13,996 nucleotides of DNA from JAYEJW01 sp034716535. Lineage in GTDB: Bacteria > Pseudomonadota > Gammaproteobacteria > Chromatiales > Chromatiaceae. Position numbers and translations under genes: made by a program. Shown here piece by piece: positions 1 through 6,902 of this stretch. The stretch is taken from NCBI GenBank assembly GCA_034716535.1, contig JAYEJW010000173.1, forward strand, positions 1 to 13,996, written 5' to 3'. Each line of letters begins with the position of its first letter. Positions within the stretch are counted from its first letter, which is position 1. Under the pieces are notes generated by a model. That model was not told where the DNA came from. It searched no databases and was given only the letters and a program-made list of their open reading frames with translations.

Positions 1-129
1 GACCGCTTCCGCAAGGTCGGTGCGCAGGGCGTTGCGCCTTGAAGCCGGTGAGCCGTCGGCGGACGATCCATCGGGTAAGATAGGGCGGCGGCCGGTCCGC
101 GAGCGGTTGGCGCCCCGGGGGAGTTCTTG
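1..129. other. 5' flank of cysE, possibly with the tail of an upstream gene
   Basis: Frame 1 is open from the window edge to a TGA at 40-42, which could be the last 13 codons of an upstream gene. In related isc loci trmJ often sits here, but 13 codons are too few to recognise it. Another frame stays open to 129, so the call is undecided. A -10-like TAAGAT is at 76-81 but no -35 box sits at a proper distance. A purine-rich ribosome binding site (GGGGGAG, about 117-123) precedes the cysE start. Confidence 0.25.
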
Positions 130-960
130 ATGTTCGAGCGATTGCGAGAAGATATCGAGTGCGTGTTCGCGCGCGACCCGGCGGCCCGCAACGGATTCGA
201 GGTCTTCACCACCTATCCCGGTTTCCACGCAGTGATGATGCACCGGCTGTCGCATGCCCTGTGGAACGGCGGGTATCGATGGCTCGCGCGGTTTCTGTCC
301 AACATCGCGCGCCTGTTTACCGGGATTGAGATCCATCCGGGGGCACAGATCGGGCGGCGCTTCTTCATCGACCACGGCATGGGGGTGGTCATCGGTGAGA
401 CCGCGATCATCGGAGACGACTGCACTCTCTATCACGGCGTTACGCTGGGCGGAACAAGCTGGGATAAGGGGAAGCGGCACCCAACCCTGGGGCGGGACGT
501 GGTTGTGGGCGCGGGCGCCAAAGTACTCGGGCCCATCGAAATCGGAGACGGGGCGCGTATCGGTTCCAACGCTGTCGTCGTGAAGTCCGTGGCGGAGGCC
601 GCCACCGTAGTCGGCGTTCCCGGCCGTGTCATCCAGCGTGCTGCATCTGACGCGGAGCAGAAGCGACGCGCCGTTACCGCGGAGCGCATCGGTTTCGACG
701 CCTACGGTGCCACGCGAGACGCCCCCGATCCCGTCGCCCACGCCATCAACTGCATGCTGGATCATATCCATCTCATGGACCAGCGCATGGAGGCCGTGTC
801 GAAGGCCCTGGAGCAGCAGGGGATCAGCGGCCATTTCAACCACCTGCCGGATCTGGAAGCCTGCGAGATCCACTCCGCGGCGGAGAACGATGAGCCGACC
901 GACGTGGGCGGACCATCGCCACCCGAAGGCCGCGACACAGACACAGCGCGCAGCCCTTGA
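130..960 (+). CDS. cysE: Serine O-acetyltransferase (CysE, short form)
   Basis: Transfers acetyl from acetyl-CoA to L-serine, giving O-acetylserine, the carbon skeleton for cysteine, in the cytoplasm. The 276-residue product has a helical N-terminal part (about 1-66) and a left-handed beta-helix of hexapeptide repeats (about 67-167). The conserved IDHGMGVVIGET (80-91) and YHGVTLGGT (101-109) blocks carry catalytic-type histidines H82 and H102. ATG at 130 is chosen because a GGGGGAG site ends 6-7 nt upstream; a TTG at 127 would add one codon. The length resembles short bacterial CysE enzymes. Beyond residue 170 comes a predicted helical stretch (about 205-225), then an acidic, Pro/Gly-rich tail with no family resemblance I can name. 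The gene sits 172 bp before iscR on the same strand, as in Azotobacter-type loci, which links cysteine supply to the main cysteine consumer, IscS. Family assignment is secure; the tail's role is unknown. Confidence 0.95.
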   Translation: MFERLREDIECVFARDPAARNGFEVFTTYPGFHAVMMHRLSHALWNGGYRWLARFLSNIARLFTGIEIHPGAQIGRRFFIDHGMGVVIGETAIIGDDCTLYHGVTLGGTSWDKGKRHPTLGRDVVVGAGAKVLGPIEIGDGARIGSNAVVVKSVAEAATVVGVPGRVIQRAASDAEQKRRAVTAERIGFDAYGATRDAPDPVAHAINCMLDHIHLMDQRMEAVSKALEQQGISGHFNHLPDLEACEIHSAAENDEPTDVGGPSPPEGRDTDTARSP

Positions 961-1018
961 TCAATCATCAGGTGGAATTGTGTTGCGGTCTGCGGCATAA
1001 TATTTAGCCCCACGAAGA

Positions 1019-1034
1019 CCGAATATCCTTTCGG
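1019..1034 (+). other. Small inverted repeat between cysE and iscR
   Basis: CCGAA (1019-1023) and TTCGG (1030-1034) flank a 6-nt loop about 60 bp after the cysE stop. No U-tract follows, so it is at best a weak terminator or transcript-end structure. Part of it resembles an IscR type 2 half-site, but the second half is one base out of register. Confidence 0.25.
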
Positions 1035-1065
1035 CGCATGACCTTCCCGTTTCCGAGACAGGCTA

Positions 1066-1090
1066 ATAGTTGACAAAATTAGTCTGGTTT
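1066..1090 (+). promoter_or_regulatory. IscR type 1 binding site over the isc promoter
   Basis: By eye, 22 of 25 positions match the E. coli type 1 consensus for [2Fe-2S]-IscR. The site has ATAGTTGAC on the left and TTAGTC then TGG on the right; mismatches are at 1075, 1085 and 1089. It covers the -35 hexamer (1070-1075) and most of the spacer. In E. coli, holo-IscR bound at such sites represses iscRSUA when clusters are plentiful. The same logic is inferred here, because the downstream gene encodes an IscR with all its cluster ligands. Confidence 0.85.
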
Positions 1091-1098
1091 CATAAAAT
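1070..1098 (+). promoter_or_regulatory. Sigma70 promoter of the isc operon
   Basis: A perfect -35 box TTGACA (1070-1075) is followed, after exactly 17 bp, by TAAAAT (1093-1098), five of six matches to the -10 consensus. Transcription would begin near 1105, giving a short leader before the iscR GTG at 1133. The surrounding sequence is clearly more AT-rich than the flanking genes. It is probably the main promoter for iscR through iscX. Confidence 0.85.
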
Positions 1099-1132
1099 CG
1101 CTTAAATTCGTCGAGGCAGGAGCGATTCTTCA

Positions 1133-1624
1133 GTGAGATTAACAACCAAAGGCCGTTACGCCGTTACGGCAATGCTCGATCTCGCCCTTCATCATGGTGG
1201 CGGCCCCATCGCCTTGGCGGACATCGCGCAACGACAGGGTATTTCCTTGTCCTATTTGGAACAGCTGTTCTCCAGGCTGCGTAAACGCTCCCTGGTCACG
1301 AGCGTGCGCGGCCCCGGCGGCGGCTACAATCTGGCTCGGAACGCCTCGGATATCCACATTGCGGAGGTCATCTCCGCCGTGGATGAAAACGTGGATACCA
1401 CGCGCTGCGGTGGCGCCCACAACTGTCAGAACAATAGCCCCTGCCTGACCCACGACCTCTGGCATGATCTGAGCGAACGCATCTACGAGTACCTCAACCG
1501 GATCAGTCTCCAGGACCTCGTAGACCGCAAGGGCGTGCGTGAGGTATCGGACCGTCAAGAGCATCCCTCCCCGGAAGTTAGGGTGGCCGCCCCGCAGGAA
1601 GGCCGCGTCTCGGTGCGTGCCTGA
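1133..1624 (+). CDS. iscR: Fe-S cluster-sensing transcription regulator IscR (Rrf2 family)
   Basis: Rrf2-family winged-helix regulator that carries a [2Fe-2S] cluster and controls its own operon. The 163-residue product starts MRLTTKGRYAVTAMLDLAL, as IscR proteins do, which fixes GTG 1133 as the start; AGGAG at 1118-1122 is 10 nt upstream. The DNA-binding half spans about 1-80, with the SYLEQLFSRLR recognition region and the RGPGGGY wing. Cluster ligands C92, C98 and C104 and the neighbouring H107 match the E. coli numbering. The C-terminal 30 or so residues (about 134-163) are charged and probably disordered, as in other IscRs. A type 1 site overlies the promoter just upstream, so autorepression is expected. 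Confidence 0.97.
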   Translation: MRLTTKGRYAVTAMLDLALHHGGGPIALADIAQRQGISLSYLEQLFSRLRKRSLVTSVRGPGGGYNLARNASDIHIAEVISAVDENVDTTRCGGAHNCQNNSPCLTHDLWHDLSERIYEYLNRISLQDLVDRKGVREVSDRQEHPSPEVRVAAPQEGRVSVRA

Positions 1625-1662
1625 GCCGTTGCAGTACCGCTCGCGCAGTGTCGGAGGTTGAG

Positions 1663-2877
1663 ATGAAGTTACCGATCTACATGGACTATTCGGCGACCAC
1701 GCCTGTCGATCCGAGGGTCGCCGACAAGATGTGCAGCTATCTCACCCAAGAGGGACGGTTCGGGAATCCCGCCTCGCGTTCCCATCGCTTCGGATGGGAG
1801 GCTGAAGAGGCGGTGTCCGAGGCCCGCCGTCAGGTTGCGGTGCTCGTCAACGCCGATCCCAAGGAGATCGTCTGGACCTCAGGCGCGACCGAGTCCGACA
1901 ACCTCGCCATCAAGGGCGTTGCCCACTTCTACAAGAAAAAGGGCAAGCACATCGTCACCTGCAAGACCGAGCACAAGGCGGTGCTCGACACCTGTCGTCA
2001 TCTTGAGCGCGAAGGTTTCGAGATCACCTATCTCGCCCCCGAGCCCAACGGCCTGATCGATCTCGGTAAGCTCTCGGCCAGTCTGCGCGATGACACCATC
2101 CTGGTGTCCATCATGCACGTCAACAACGAGATCGGTGTGATCCAGGACATCGAATCGATCGGCGAGATGACGCGGGCGCGCAAGATCCTGTTCCATGTCG
2201 ACGGAGCCCAGAGCGCCGGTAAGGTGCCCATTGATCTGGAGCGGCAGAAGGTGGACCTGATGTCCTTCTCGGCGCACAAGACATACGGCCCCAAGGGCAT
2301 AGGCGCCCTCTACGTGCGACGCAAGCCACGGGTGCGTTTGGAGGCCCAGATGCACGGCGGCGGGCACGAGCGCGGCATGCGCTCGGGTACGCTGCCGACC
2401 CACCAGATTGTGGGCATGGGCGAGGCCTTCCGTATCGCCCGCGAGGAGATGGCGGCGGAGAACGAGCGCGTTCTGGCCCTTCGTCAGCGCCTGTGGGAGG
2501 GAATCAAGGGCATGGAGCAGGTATTCCTGAACGGTGACGAGGAGCATCGCGTGGCCGGCAACCTGAACGTGAGCTTCGCCTTCGTCGAGGGTGAGTCCCT
2601 GATCATGGCCCTCAAGGATCTGGCCGTGTCCTCCGGCTCCGCCTGCACCTCCGCAAGCCTCGAGCCCAGCTACGTGCTGCGGGCCCTCGGCCGCGAGGAT
2701 GAGTTGGCCCACAGCTCCATCCGCTTCTCGCTCGGCCGCTTCTCCACCCGGGACGACGTGGACTATGCTGTCGATAAGATCCGTGACCAGGTCGGTCGTC
2801 TGCGTCAGCTCTCACCGCTGTGGGACATGTACAAGGACGGCATCGATCTCAAGTCCGTGCAATGGGTGGCACATTGA
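1663..2877 (+). CDS. iscS: Cysteine desulfurase IscS
   Basis: PLP-dependent homodimeric enzyme that converts L-cysteine to L-alanine and a protein-bound persulfide, passing the sulfur to IscU, to tRNA thiolation and to other acceptors. ATG 1663 gives 404 residues, the usual length, and the conserved MKLPIYMDYSATTPVDP start; GGAGG (1653-1657) lies 5 nt before it. An in-frame GTG at 1648 would add five codons but has no matching site. The PLP lysine is K206 in SFSAHKTYGPKG, and the persulfide cysteine is C328 in SSGSACTSAS. The C-terminus, which binds IscU in E. coli, is intact. The gene lies 38 bp after iscR, and an 83-bp spacer with a strong hairpin separates it from iscU. Confidence 0.98.
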   Translation: MKLPIYMDYSATTPVDPRVADKMCSYLTQEGRFGNPASRSHRFGWEAEEAVSEARRQVAVLVNADPKEIVWTSGATESDNLAIKGVAHFYKKKGKHIVTCKTEHKAVLDTCRHLEREGFEITYLAPEPNGLIDLGKLSASLRDDTILVSIMHVNNEIGVIQDIESIGEMTRARKILFHVDGAQSAGKVPIDLERQKVDLMSFSAHKTYGPKGIGALYVRRKPRVRLEAQMHGGGHERGMRSGTLPTHQIVGMGEAFRIAREEMAAENERVLALRQRLWEGIKGMEQVFLNGDEEHRVAGNLNVSFAFVEGESLIMALKDLAVSSGSACTSASLEPSYVLRALGREDELAHSSIRFSLGRFSTRDDVDYAVDKIRDQVGRLRQLSPLWDMYKDGIDLKSVQWVAH

Positions 2878-2905
2878 ATTCAACGCCCGGGAAAGTCGGC
2901 GATGT

Positions 2906-2931
2906 CCCCATACAGGATCTTCCGTATGGGG
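2906..2931 (+). other. Strong hairpin in the iscS-iscU spacer
   Basis: CCCCATAC (2906-2913) pairs perfectly with GTATGGGG (2924-2931). Inside, GGA (2915-2917) can pair with TCC (2921-2923) around a TCT loop, leaving one bulged A. No T-run follows, so it does not look like an intrinsic terminator. It lies 28 nt after the iscS stop and 29 nt before the iscU ATG. It may stabilise an mRNA end or act as a processing site that uncouples iscU expression from iscRS; that role is inference. Confidence 0.7.
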
Positions 2932-2960
2932 CTGATTACCCCCGAATGAGGTAAAAGATC

Positions 2961-3344
2961 ATGGCGTACAGCGATAAGGTACTGGACCACTACGAGAACC
3001 CGCGTAACGTGGGAACCATGGACAACAGCGACCCCAGCGTCGGTACCGGCATGGTGGGGGCGCCCGCCTGCGGCGACGTCATGCGGCTGCAGATCAAGGT
3101 CAATGATGAAGGTGTCATCGAGGATGCTCGATTCAAGACCTACGGTTGTGGTTCTGCCATCGCGTCCAGCAGCCTGCTGACCGAGTGGGTCAAGGGCAAG
3201 ACCCTGGATGAGGCCCAGCAGATCAAGAACCAGGAGATCGCCGATGAGCTGGCCTTGCCGCCTGTGAAGGTCCACTGCTCGGTGCTGGCGGAGGACGCCA
3301 TCAAGGCCGCAATCCAGGATTTCGAGAAGAAGCGGATCGGCTGA
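2961..3344 (+). CDS. iscU: Fe-S cluster scaffold IscU
   Basis: Scaffold on which [2Fe-2S] and [4Fe-4S] clusters are assembled from IscS-derived sulfur and iron. The 127-residue product has all three ligand cysteines at the E. coli positions: C37 in GAPACGD, C63 in TYGCGSA and C106 in VHCSVLA, with D39 beside the first. The LPPVK motif recognised by HscA precedes C106. ATG 2961 is preceded by GAGGT (2948-2952). The gene is followed by iscA after 34 bp. Nothing is missing or unusual in the protein; the oddity is the structured leader upstream. Confidence 0.98.
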   Translation: MAYSDKVLDHYENPRNVGTMDNSDPSVGTGMVGAPACGDVMRLQIKVNDEGVIEDARFKTYGCGSAIASSSLLTEWVKGKTLDEAQQIKNQEIADELALPPVKVHCSVLAEDAIKAAIQDFEKKRIG

Positions 3345-3378
3345 GACGCGGTCCCGTCGTCAGGCAAGGAGTCGACTC

Positions 3379-3702
3379 ATGAGTATTTTGCTGACGCAGG
3401 CGGCAGCCGATCACGTCCGCTCGTATCTTGAGAACCGCGGCAAGGGCGTTGGCATCCGTTTGGGGGTGCGCACCTCCGGGTGCTCCGGTATGGCCTACGT
3501 TCTCGAATTCGCGGACGAAGTCGAAGCGGAGGACCAGGTGTTCGAGGACCACGGCGTCAAGGTGATCGTGGACCCCAAGAGCCTGCTTTATCTCGATGGG
3601 ACGGAGCTGGACTACACCAAGGAAGGCATCAACGAAGGCTTCAAGTTCAATAACCCGAATGTCAAGGACAGCTGCGGTTGCGGCGAGAGCTTCAACGTCT
3701 GA
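3379..3702 (+). CDS. iscA: A-type Fe-S carrier IscA
   Basis: A-type carrier (HesB/IscA family) that receives or delivers clusters, especially for [4Fe-4S] targets. The 107-residue length and the three conserved cysteines match the family: C35 in TSGCSGM, and C99 and C101 in the C-terminal SCGCGESF. AAGGAG (3366-3371) sits 7 nt before ATG 3379, a strong ribosome binding site. It lies between iscU and hscB as in other isc operons. The related ErpA and SufA are excluded mainly by this context. Confidence 0.97.
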   Translation: MSILLTQAAADHVRSYLENRGKGVGIRLGVRTSGCSGMAYVLEFADEVEAEDQVFEDHGVKVIVDPKSLLYLDGTELDYTKEGINEGFKFNNPNVKDSCGCGESFNV

Positions 3703-3733
3703 AGACTCGGGGGCGCTGCATTATCCCTTCTTC

Positions 3734-4279
3734 GTGCTCGAATTTTCAAAGAACTTCTTCGAGCTGTTCGGCCTTCCCGTCGCATACGGCGTAGACGCCG
3801 GACTGCTTTCCGAGCGCTACCGGGCCTTACAGCGTGCGCTACACCCCGACCGCTTCGCCGCCGCCGGCGCGCGCGAGAAGCGGCTTTCCATGCAGGCATC
3901 CACCCGTATCAACGAGGCCTTCCATACGTTGAAGGACCCCCTGTCCCGGGCACGCTACCTGTTATCGCTGCACACTGGAGTGGCGGGCGTGGAGAGCGAG
4001 ACGACGAAAGACGCGGCATTCCTCATGGAGCAGATGGAGCTGCGCGAGGCGTTGGCCCAGGCCAAGGGTCGGCCGGATCCCTACGCGGCCGTGGGCGGGG
4101 TTTTGGACCAGCTCGCCGTTCAGGAGCGAGGGCTGCTCGAGCGGCTCGAGGTGCATCTCGATTCCCCGTCCGCCGAGGACCTCGAAGAGGTCCGCGAGCT
4201 GGTGCGCAAGCTGCAGTTTGTCTACAAGTGCCGGGCGGAAGCCGAGCAGATCGAGGCGGATCTGGACGACGCCCTCTGA
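3734..4279 (+). CDS. hscB: Fe-S biogenesis co-chaperone HscB (J-domain)
   Basis: J-domain co-chaperone that brings IscU to HscA and stimulates its ATPase. GTG 3734 gives 181 residues, close to the E. coli length, and begins with the typical FFELFGLP motif within the first 18 residues. The J-domain holds HPD at 37-39; the C-terminal HscB domain includes FLMEQMELREAL and a helical end that binds IscU. The frame stays open upstream into iscA, but homology only begins near the GTG. No Shine-Dalgarno sequence is visible within 15 nt, so translation may be coupled to iscA, which ends 31 nt earlier. The gene is certain; the start is less so. Confidence 0.93.
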   Translation: MLEFSKNFFELFGLPVAYGVDAGLLSERYRALQRALHPDRFAAAGAREKRLSMQASTRINEAFHTLKDPLSRARYLLSLHTGVAGVESETTKDAAFLMEQMELREALAQAKGRPDPYAAVGGVLDQLAVQERGLLERLEVHLDSPSAEDLEEVRELVRKLQFVYKCRAEAEQIEADLDDAL

Positions 4280-4343
4280 TGCTCGATTCTTCGTATGCGA
4301 GCCGTCCTGTCGATTGAGTTTGAGCATGTATAGGTCGGCACCG

Positions 4344-4357
4344 GGGAGTACGCTCCC
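4344..4357 (+). other. GC hairpin with UACG loop before hscA
   Basis: GGGAG (4344-4348) and CTCCC (4353-4357) enclose a UACG tetraloop, 21 nt before the hscA ATG. The CTCC arm could alternatively pair with the GGAGG ribosome binding site at 4370-4374, so two exclusive folds are possible. It lies in the 99-bp hscB-hscA spacer, the longest gap within the isc operon. No T-run follows, so it is not an intrinsic terminator. Confidence 0.5.
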
Positions 4358-4378
4358 TGCTCCCGTCCCGGAGGACCC

Positions 4379-6250
4379 ATGGCATTAATACAGATCGCGG
4401 AACCCGGCCGGTCGGCGGCTCCGCATCAGCACCGGCTGGCCGCGGGCATCGACCTGGGGACGACCAATTCCCTGGTCGCCACGGTTCGTAGCGGCAAGGC
4501 CGAGACCTTGCCGGACGGCCAGGGACGGCACCTTCTGCCTTCCGTCGTACGTTTCGCCGCAGCGGGCGTCGTTGTGGGCGAGGAGGCGAGGTCCGCTGCG
4601 ACGGAGGATCCCCTGAACAGCATCGCGTCCTCCAAGCGCCTGATCGGCCGTGGGCTCGAGGACGTCAAGCGCCTCGGCTCCCGCCTGCCTTACGAGTTCG
4701 TCCGGACCGACACCGCCGTGCCGCGTATCCGTACCTGCCGCGGGGACGTCAGCCCGGTTGAGGTTTCTGCGGAGATCCTGAAGGTGCTGGCCAAGCGGGC
4801 GGAGTCCGCCCTGGACGGGGAGCTGACCGGTGTGGTCATCACTGTGCCGGCCTACTTCGACGACGCGCAGCGCCAAGCCACCAAGGATGCCGCGCGGTTG
4901 GCTGGACTGAAGGTCTTCAGGCTCCTGAGCGAGCCCACTGCGGCGGCGGTCGCCTACGGGCTGGACAAGGACGTGGACGGCATCCACGCGGTCTATGACC
5001 TGGGCGGCGGGACCTTCGACATCTCCATTCTGCGGCTGCGACGCGGGGTGTTCGAGGTGCTTGCCACCGGCGGTGATTCCGCACTCGGGGGCGACGATCT
5101 GGACCGCACAGTCGCCCATTGGATCATGGCGCAGGCGGGCATCGAAGACGACGCCGACCACGTCGTCCTGCGCCGTCTCATGCACGATGCCTGTGCCGCC
5201 AAGGAGGCATTGACCACGGCAAACAGCGTCCCGCTCCGTATCGGGACATCGAGCGGCGCCACCTGGGAGGGTGAGCTCTCTCGGGGCACCTTCGACGAGC
5301 TCGTGGACCCGCTCATCTCCAGGACCATCGCCGCTTGTCGGCGCAGCTTGCGTGATGCCGGCCTGCGCGCCGAGGAGGTCAAGGACGTGGTCATGGTCGG
5401 GGGCTCGACACGGGTGCCCCGGGTGCGCGAGCAGGTGGCGGGATTCTTTGGAACCGAGCCTTTGGTGGACATAGATCCGGACCGGGTCGTCGCGATCGGG
5501 GCGGCACTGCAGGCGGACCTGCTCGCGGGCAACAAGAGTGCCGATGAGATGCTTCTGCTCGATGTGATCCCCCTCTCCCTCGGACTGGAGACCATGGGCG
5601 GGCTGGTGGAGAAGATCATTCCGCGCAACACGACGATCCCGGTGGCGCGGGCCCAGGAGTTCACCACGTTCAAGGACGGCCAGACGGCCATGGCGCTGCA
5701 CGTGCTGCAGGGAGAACGGGAGCTGGTCCAGGACAGTCGTTCCCTAGCTCGCTTCGAGCTGCGTGGCATCCCGCCCATGGTCGCCGGTGCGGCGCGCATC
5801 CTGGTCGCCTTCGAAGTGGACGCGGACGGGCTGCTCAGCGTGACCGCCGTTGAGCAGAGCAGCGGTATCAAGGCGCAGGTGGAGGTGAAGCCCTCCTACG
5901 GTCTTACCGACGGAGAGATCGAGAACATGCTGCGCGATTCCATGGCACATGCAGGCGAAGACATGGAGGCCCGCCGTCTGCGCGAGCAGCAGGTTGAGGC
6001 GCGACGCGCGATCGAGGCGCTGCGGGCGGCGCTCGCGAGCGATGGCGAGCAGTTGCTGGATGCCGACGAGCGCCGTCGGGTGGACAGCGCCCTCGAGCTA
6101 CTGGAGCAAACGGCCGCCGGCGAGGATCCGGGGGCGATCAAGACCGCCACGGAGGACCTGGAGGCGACCTGCGGGTTTTACGTGGAGCGGCGCATGAACA
6201 AGAGCGTCCAGGACGCCATGGCCGGGCACCGGGTCGAGGAGTTCGAATGA
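4379..6250 (+). CDS. hscA: Hsp70-type chaperone HscA (Fe-S cluster transfer)
   Basis: Specialised DnaK-like ATPase that binds the LPPVK motif of IscU and drives cluster release to acceptors. The 623-residue product is about the family length and opens with the HscA-type MALIQIAEPGRSAAPHQ. The nucleotide-binding domain carries GIDLGTTNS near residue 23 and YDLGGGTFD near 206; the VMVGGSTRVPRV segment and the substrate-binding domain with a helical lid follow. A GGAGG box (4370-4374) lies 4 nt before ATG 4379. The stop overlaps the fdx ribosome binding region, and only one base separates the two genes, so fdx translation is probably coupled. Confidence 0.97.
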   Translation: MALIQIAEPGRSAAPHQHRLAAGIDLGTTNSLVATVRSGKAETLPDGQGRHLLPSVVRFAAAGVVVGEEARSAATEDPLNSIASSKRLIGRGLEDVKRLGSRLPYEFVRTDTAVPRIRTCRGDVSPVEVSAEILKVLAKRAESALDGELTGVVITVPAYFDDAQRQATKDAARLAGLKVFRLLSEPTAAAVAYGLDKDVDGIHAVYDLGGGTFDISILRLRRGVFEVLATGGDSALGGDDLDRTVAHWIMAQAGIEDDADHVVLRRLMHDACAAKEALTTANSVPLRIGTSSGATWEGELSRGTFDELVDPLISRTIAACRRSLRDAGLRAEEVKDVVMVGGSTRVPRVREQVAGFFGTEPLVDIDPDRVVAIGAALQADLLAGNKSADEMLLLDVIPLSLGLETMGGLVEKIIPRNTTIPVARAQEFTTFKDGQTAMALHVLQGERELVQDSRSLARFELRGIPPMVAGAARILVAFEVDADGLLSVTAVEQSSGIKAQVEVKPSYGLTDGEIENMLRDSMAHAGEDMEARRLREQQVEARRAIEALRAALASDGEQLLDADERRRVDSALELLEQTAAGEDPGAIKTATEDLEATCGFYVERRMNKSVQDAMAGHRVEEFE

Positions 6251-6251
6251 T

Positions 6252-6590
6252 ATGACCAAGCTCATCTTTCTACCGCACGAGGAGATCTGTCCTGACGGCG
6301 CCGTGATCGAGGCGGAGCCGGGCATCAGCATCTGCGATGCTGCCTTGAAGAACGGCATCGAGATCGAGCACGCCTGCGAGAAGTCCTGTGCCTGCACCAC
6401 CTGTCATGTCATCCTTCGTGAGGGTTTCGATTCCTTGGACGAGGCGGACGAGACCGAAGAGGATATGCTCGACAAGGCGTGGGGTCTTGAGCCCGACTCT
6501 CGATTGAGCTGTCAGGCCATCGTGGGGGAGGAAGACCTTGTCATCGAGATTCCCAAGTACACCATCAACATGGTGTCGGAACATCATTGA
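6252..6590 (+). CDS. fdx: Isc-type [2Fe-2S] ferredoxin
   Basis: Adrenodoxin-like ferredoxin that gives electrons to cluster assembly on IscU/IscS. The 112-residue product carries the ligand set C42, C48, C51 and C87, with the extra conserved C46 in HACEKSCACTTCH. The many acidic residues between 60 and 80 suit binding to IscS. GAGGAG (6236-6241), inside the end of hscA, is the ribosome binding site. It is the eighth isc-associated gene in order from iscR except iscX, which follows after 70 bp. Confidence 0.97.
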   Translation: MTKLIFLPHEEICPDGAVIEAEPGISICDAALKNGIEIEHACEKSCACTTCHVILREGFDSLDEADETEEDMLDKAWGLEPDSRLSCQAIVGEEDLVIEIPKYTINMVSEHH

Positions 6591-6660
6591 GCGGTCAGCG
6601 GTCAGCCCAACTTAAGCAGCTGATCGCCGGAAAGATTCCCCCGGGATAGAGAGCATTCGC

Positions 6661-6861
6661 ATGAGTCTAAAATGGACCGACACACTGGACATCGTCATTG
6701 CCTTGGACGAGGCCCATCCGGACGTGGACCCGCGCTATATCAACTTCGTGGACCTGCGTGCTTGGGTGATGGCGCTTGACGAGTTCGACGACGATCCGGG
6801 GCACTCGGGCGAGAAAATCCTCGAGGCGATCCAGATGACCTGGATCGAGGAGCGGGAGTAG
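6661..6861 (+). CDS. iscX: Fe-S assembly protein IscX (YfhJ)
   Basis: Small acidic protein that binds IscS and iron and modulates cluster assembly. The 66-residue product has the family hallmarks MSLKWTDTLDI, AHPDVDPR, FVDLRAWV, FDDDP and a C-terminal ILEAIQMTWIEE. The ribosome binding site is weak (GAGAG about 10 nt before ATG 6661). It is preceded by a 70-bp spacer that starts with two tandem copies of GCGGTCA (6591-6604). It ends 41 bp before the convergent rhodanese gene; no clear intrinsic terminator is visible in that gap. Confidence 0.96.
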   Translation: MSLKWTDTLDIVIALDEAHPDVDPRYINFVDLRAWVMALDEFDDDPGHSGEKILEAIQMTWIEERE

Positions 6862-6902
6862 CCTTCGCTTCGCTCGACGGTCAGCTAGGCGTAAAGGGCT
6901 CC

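Noticed and set aside
1015..1039. Possible IscR type 2 site
   Set aside because: The left half (A...CC..A) fits but the right-half GG is one base out of register and the TA pair is broken.
4385..5701. 438-codon open frame on the minus strand
   Set aside because: Antisense to hscA, which is complete and clearly coding.
6591..6604. Tandem GCGGTCA GCGGTCA after fdx
   Set aside because: Only two copies of a 7-mer; no link to a known repeat family or binding site.
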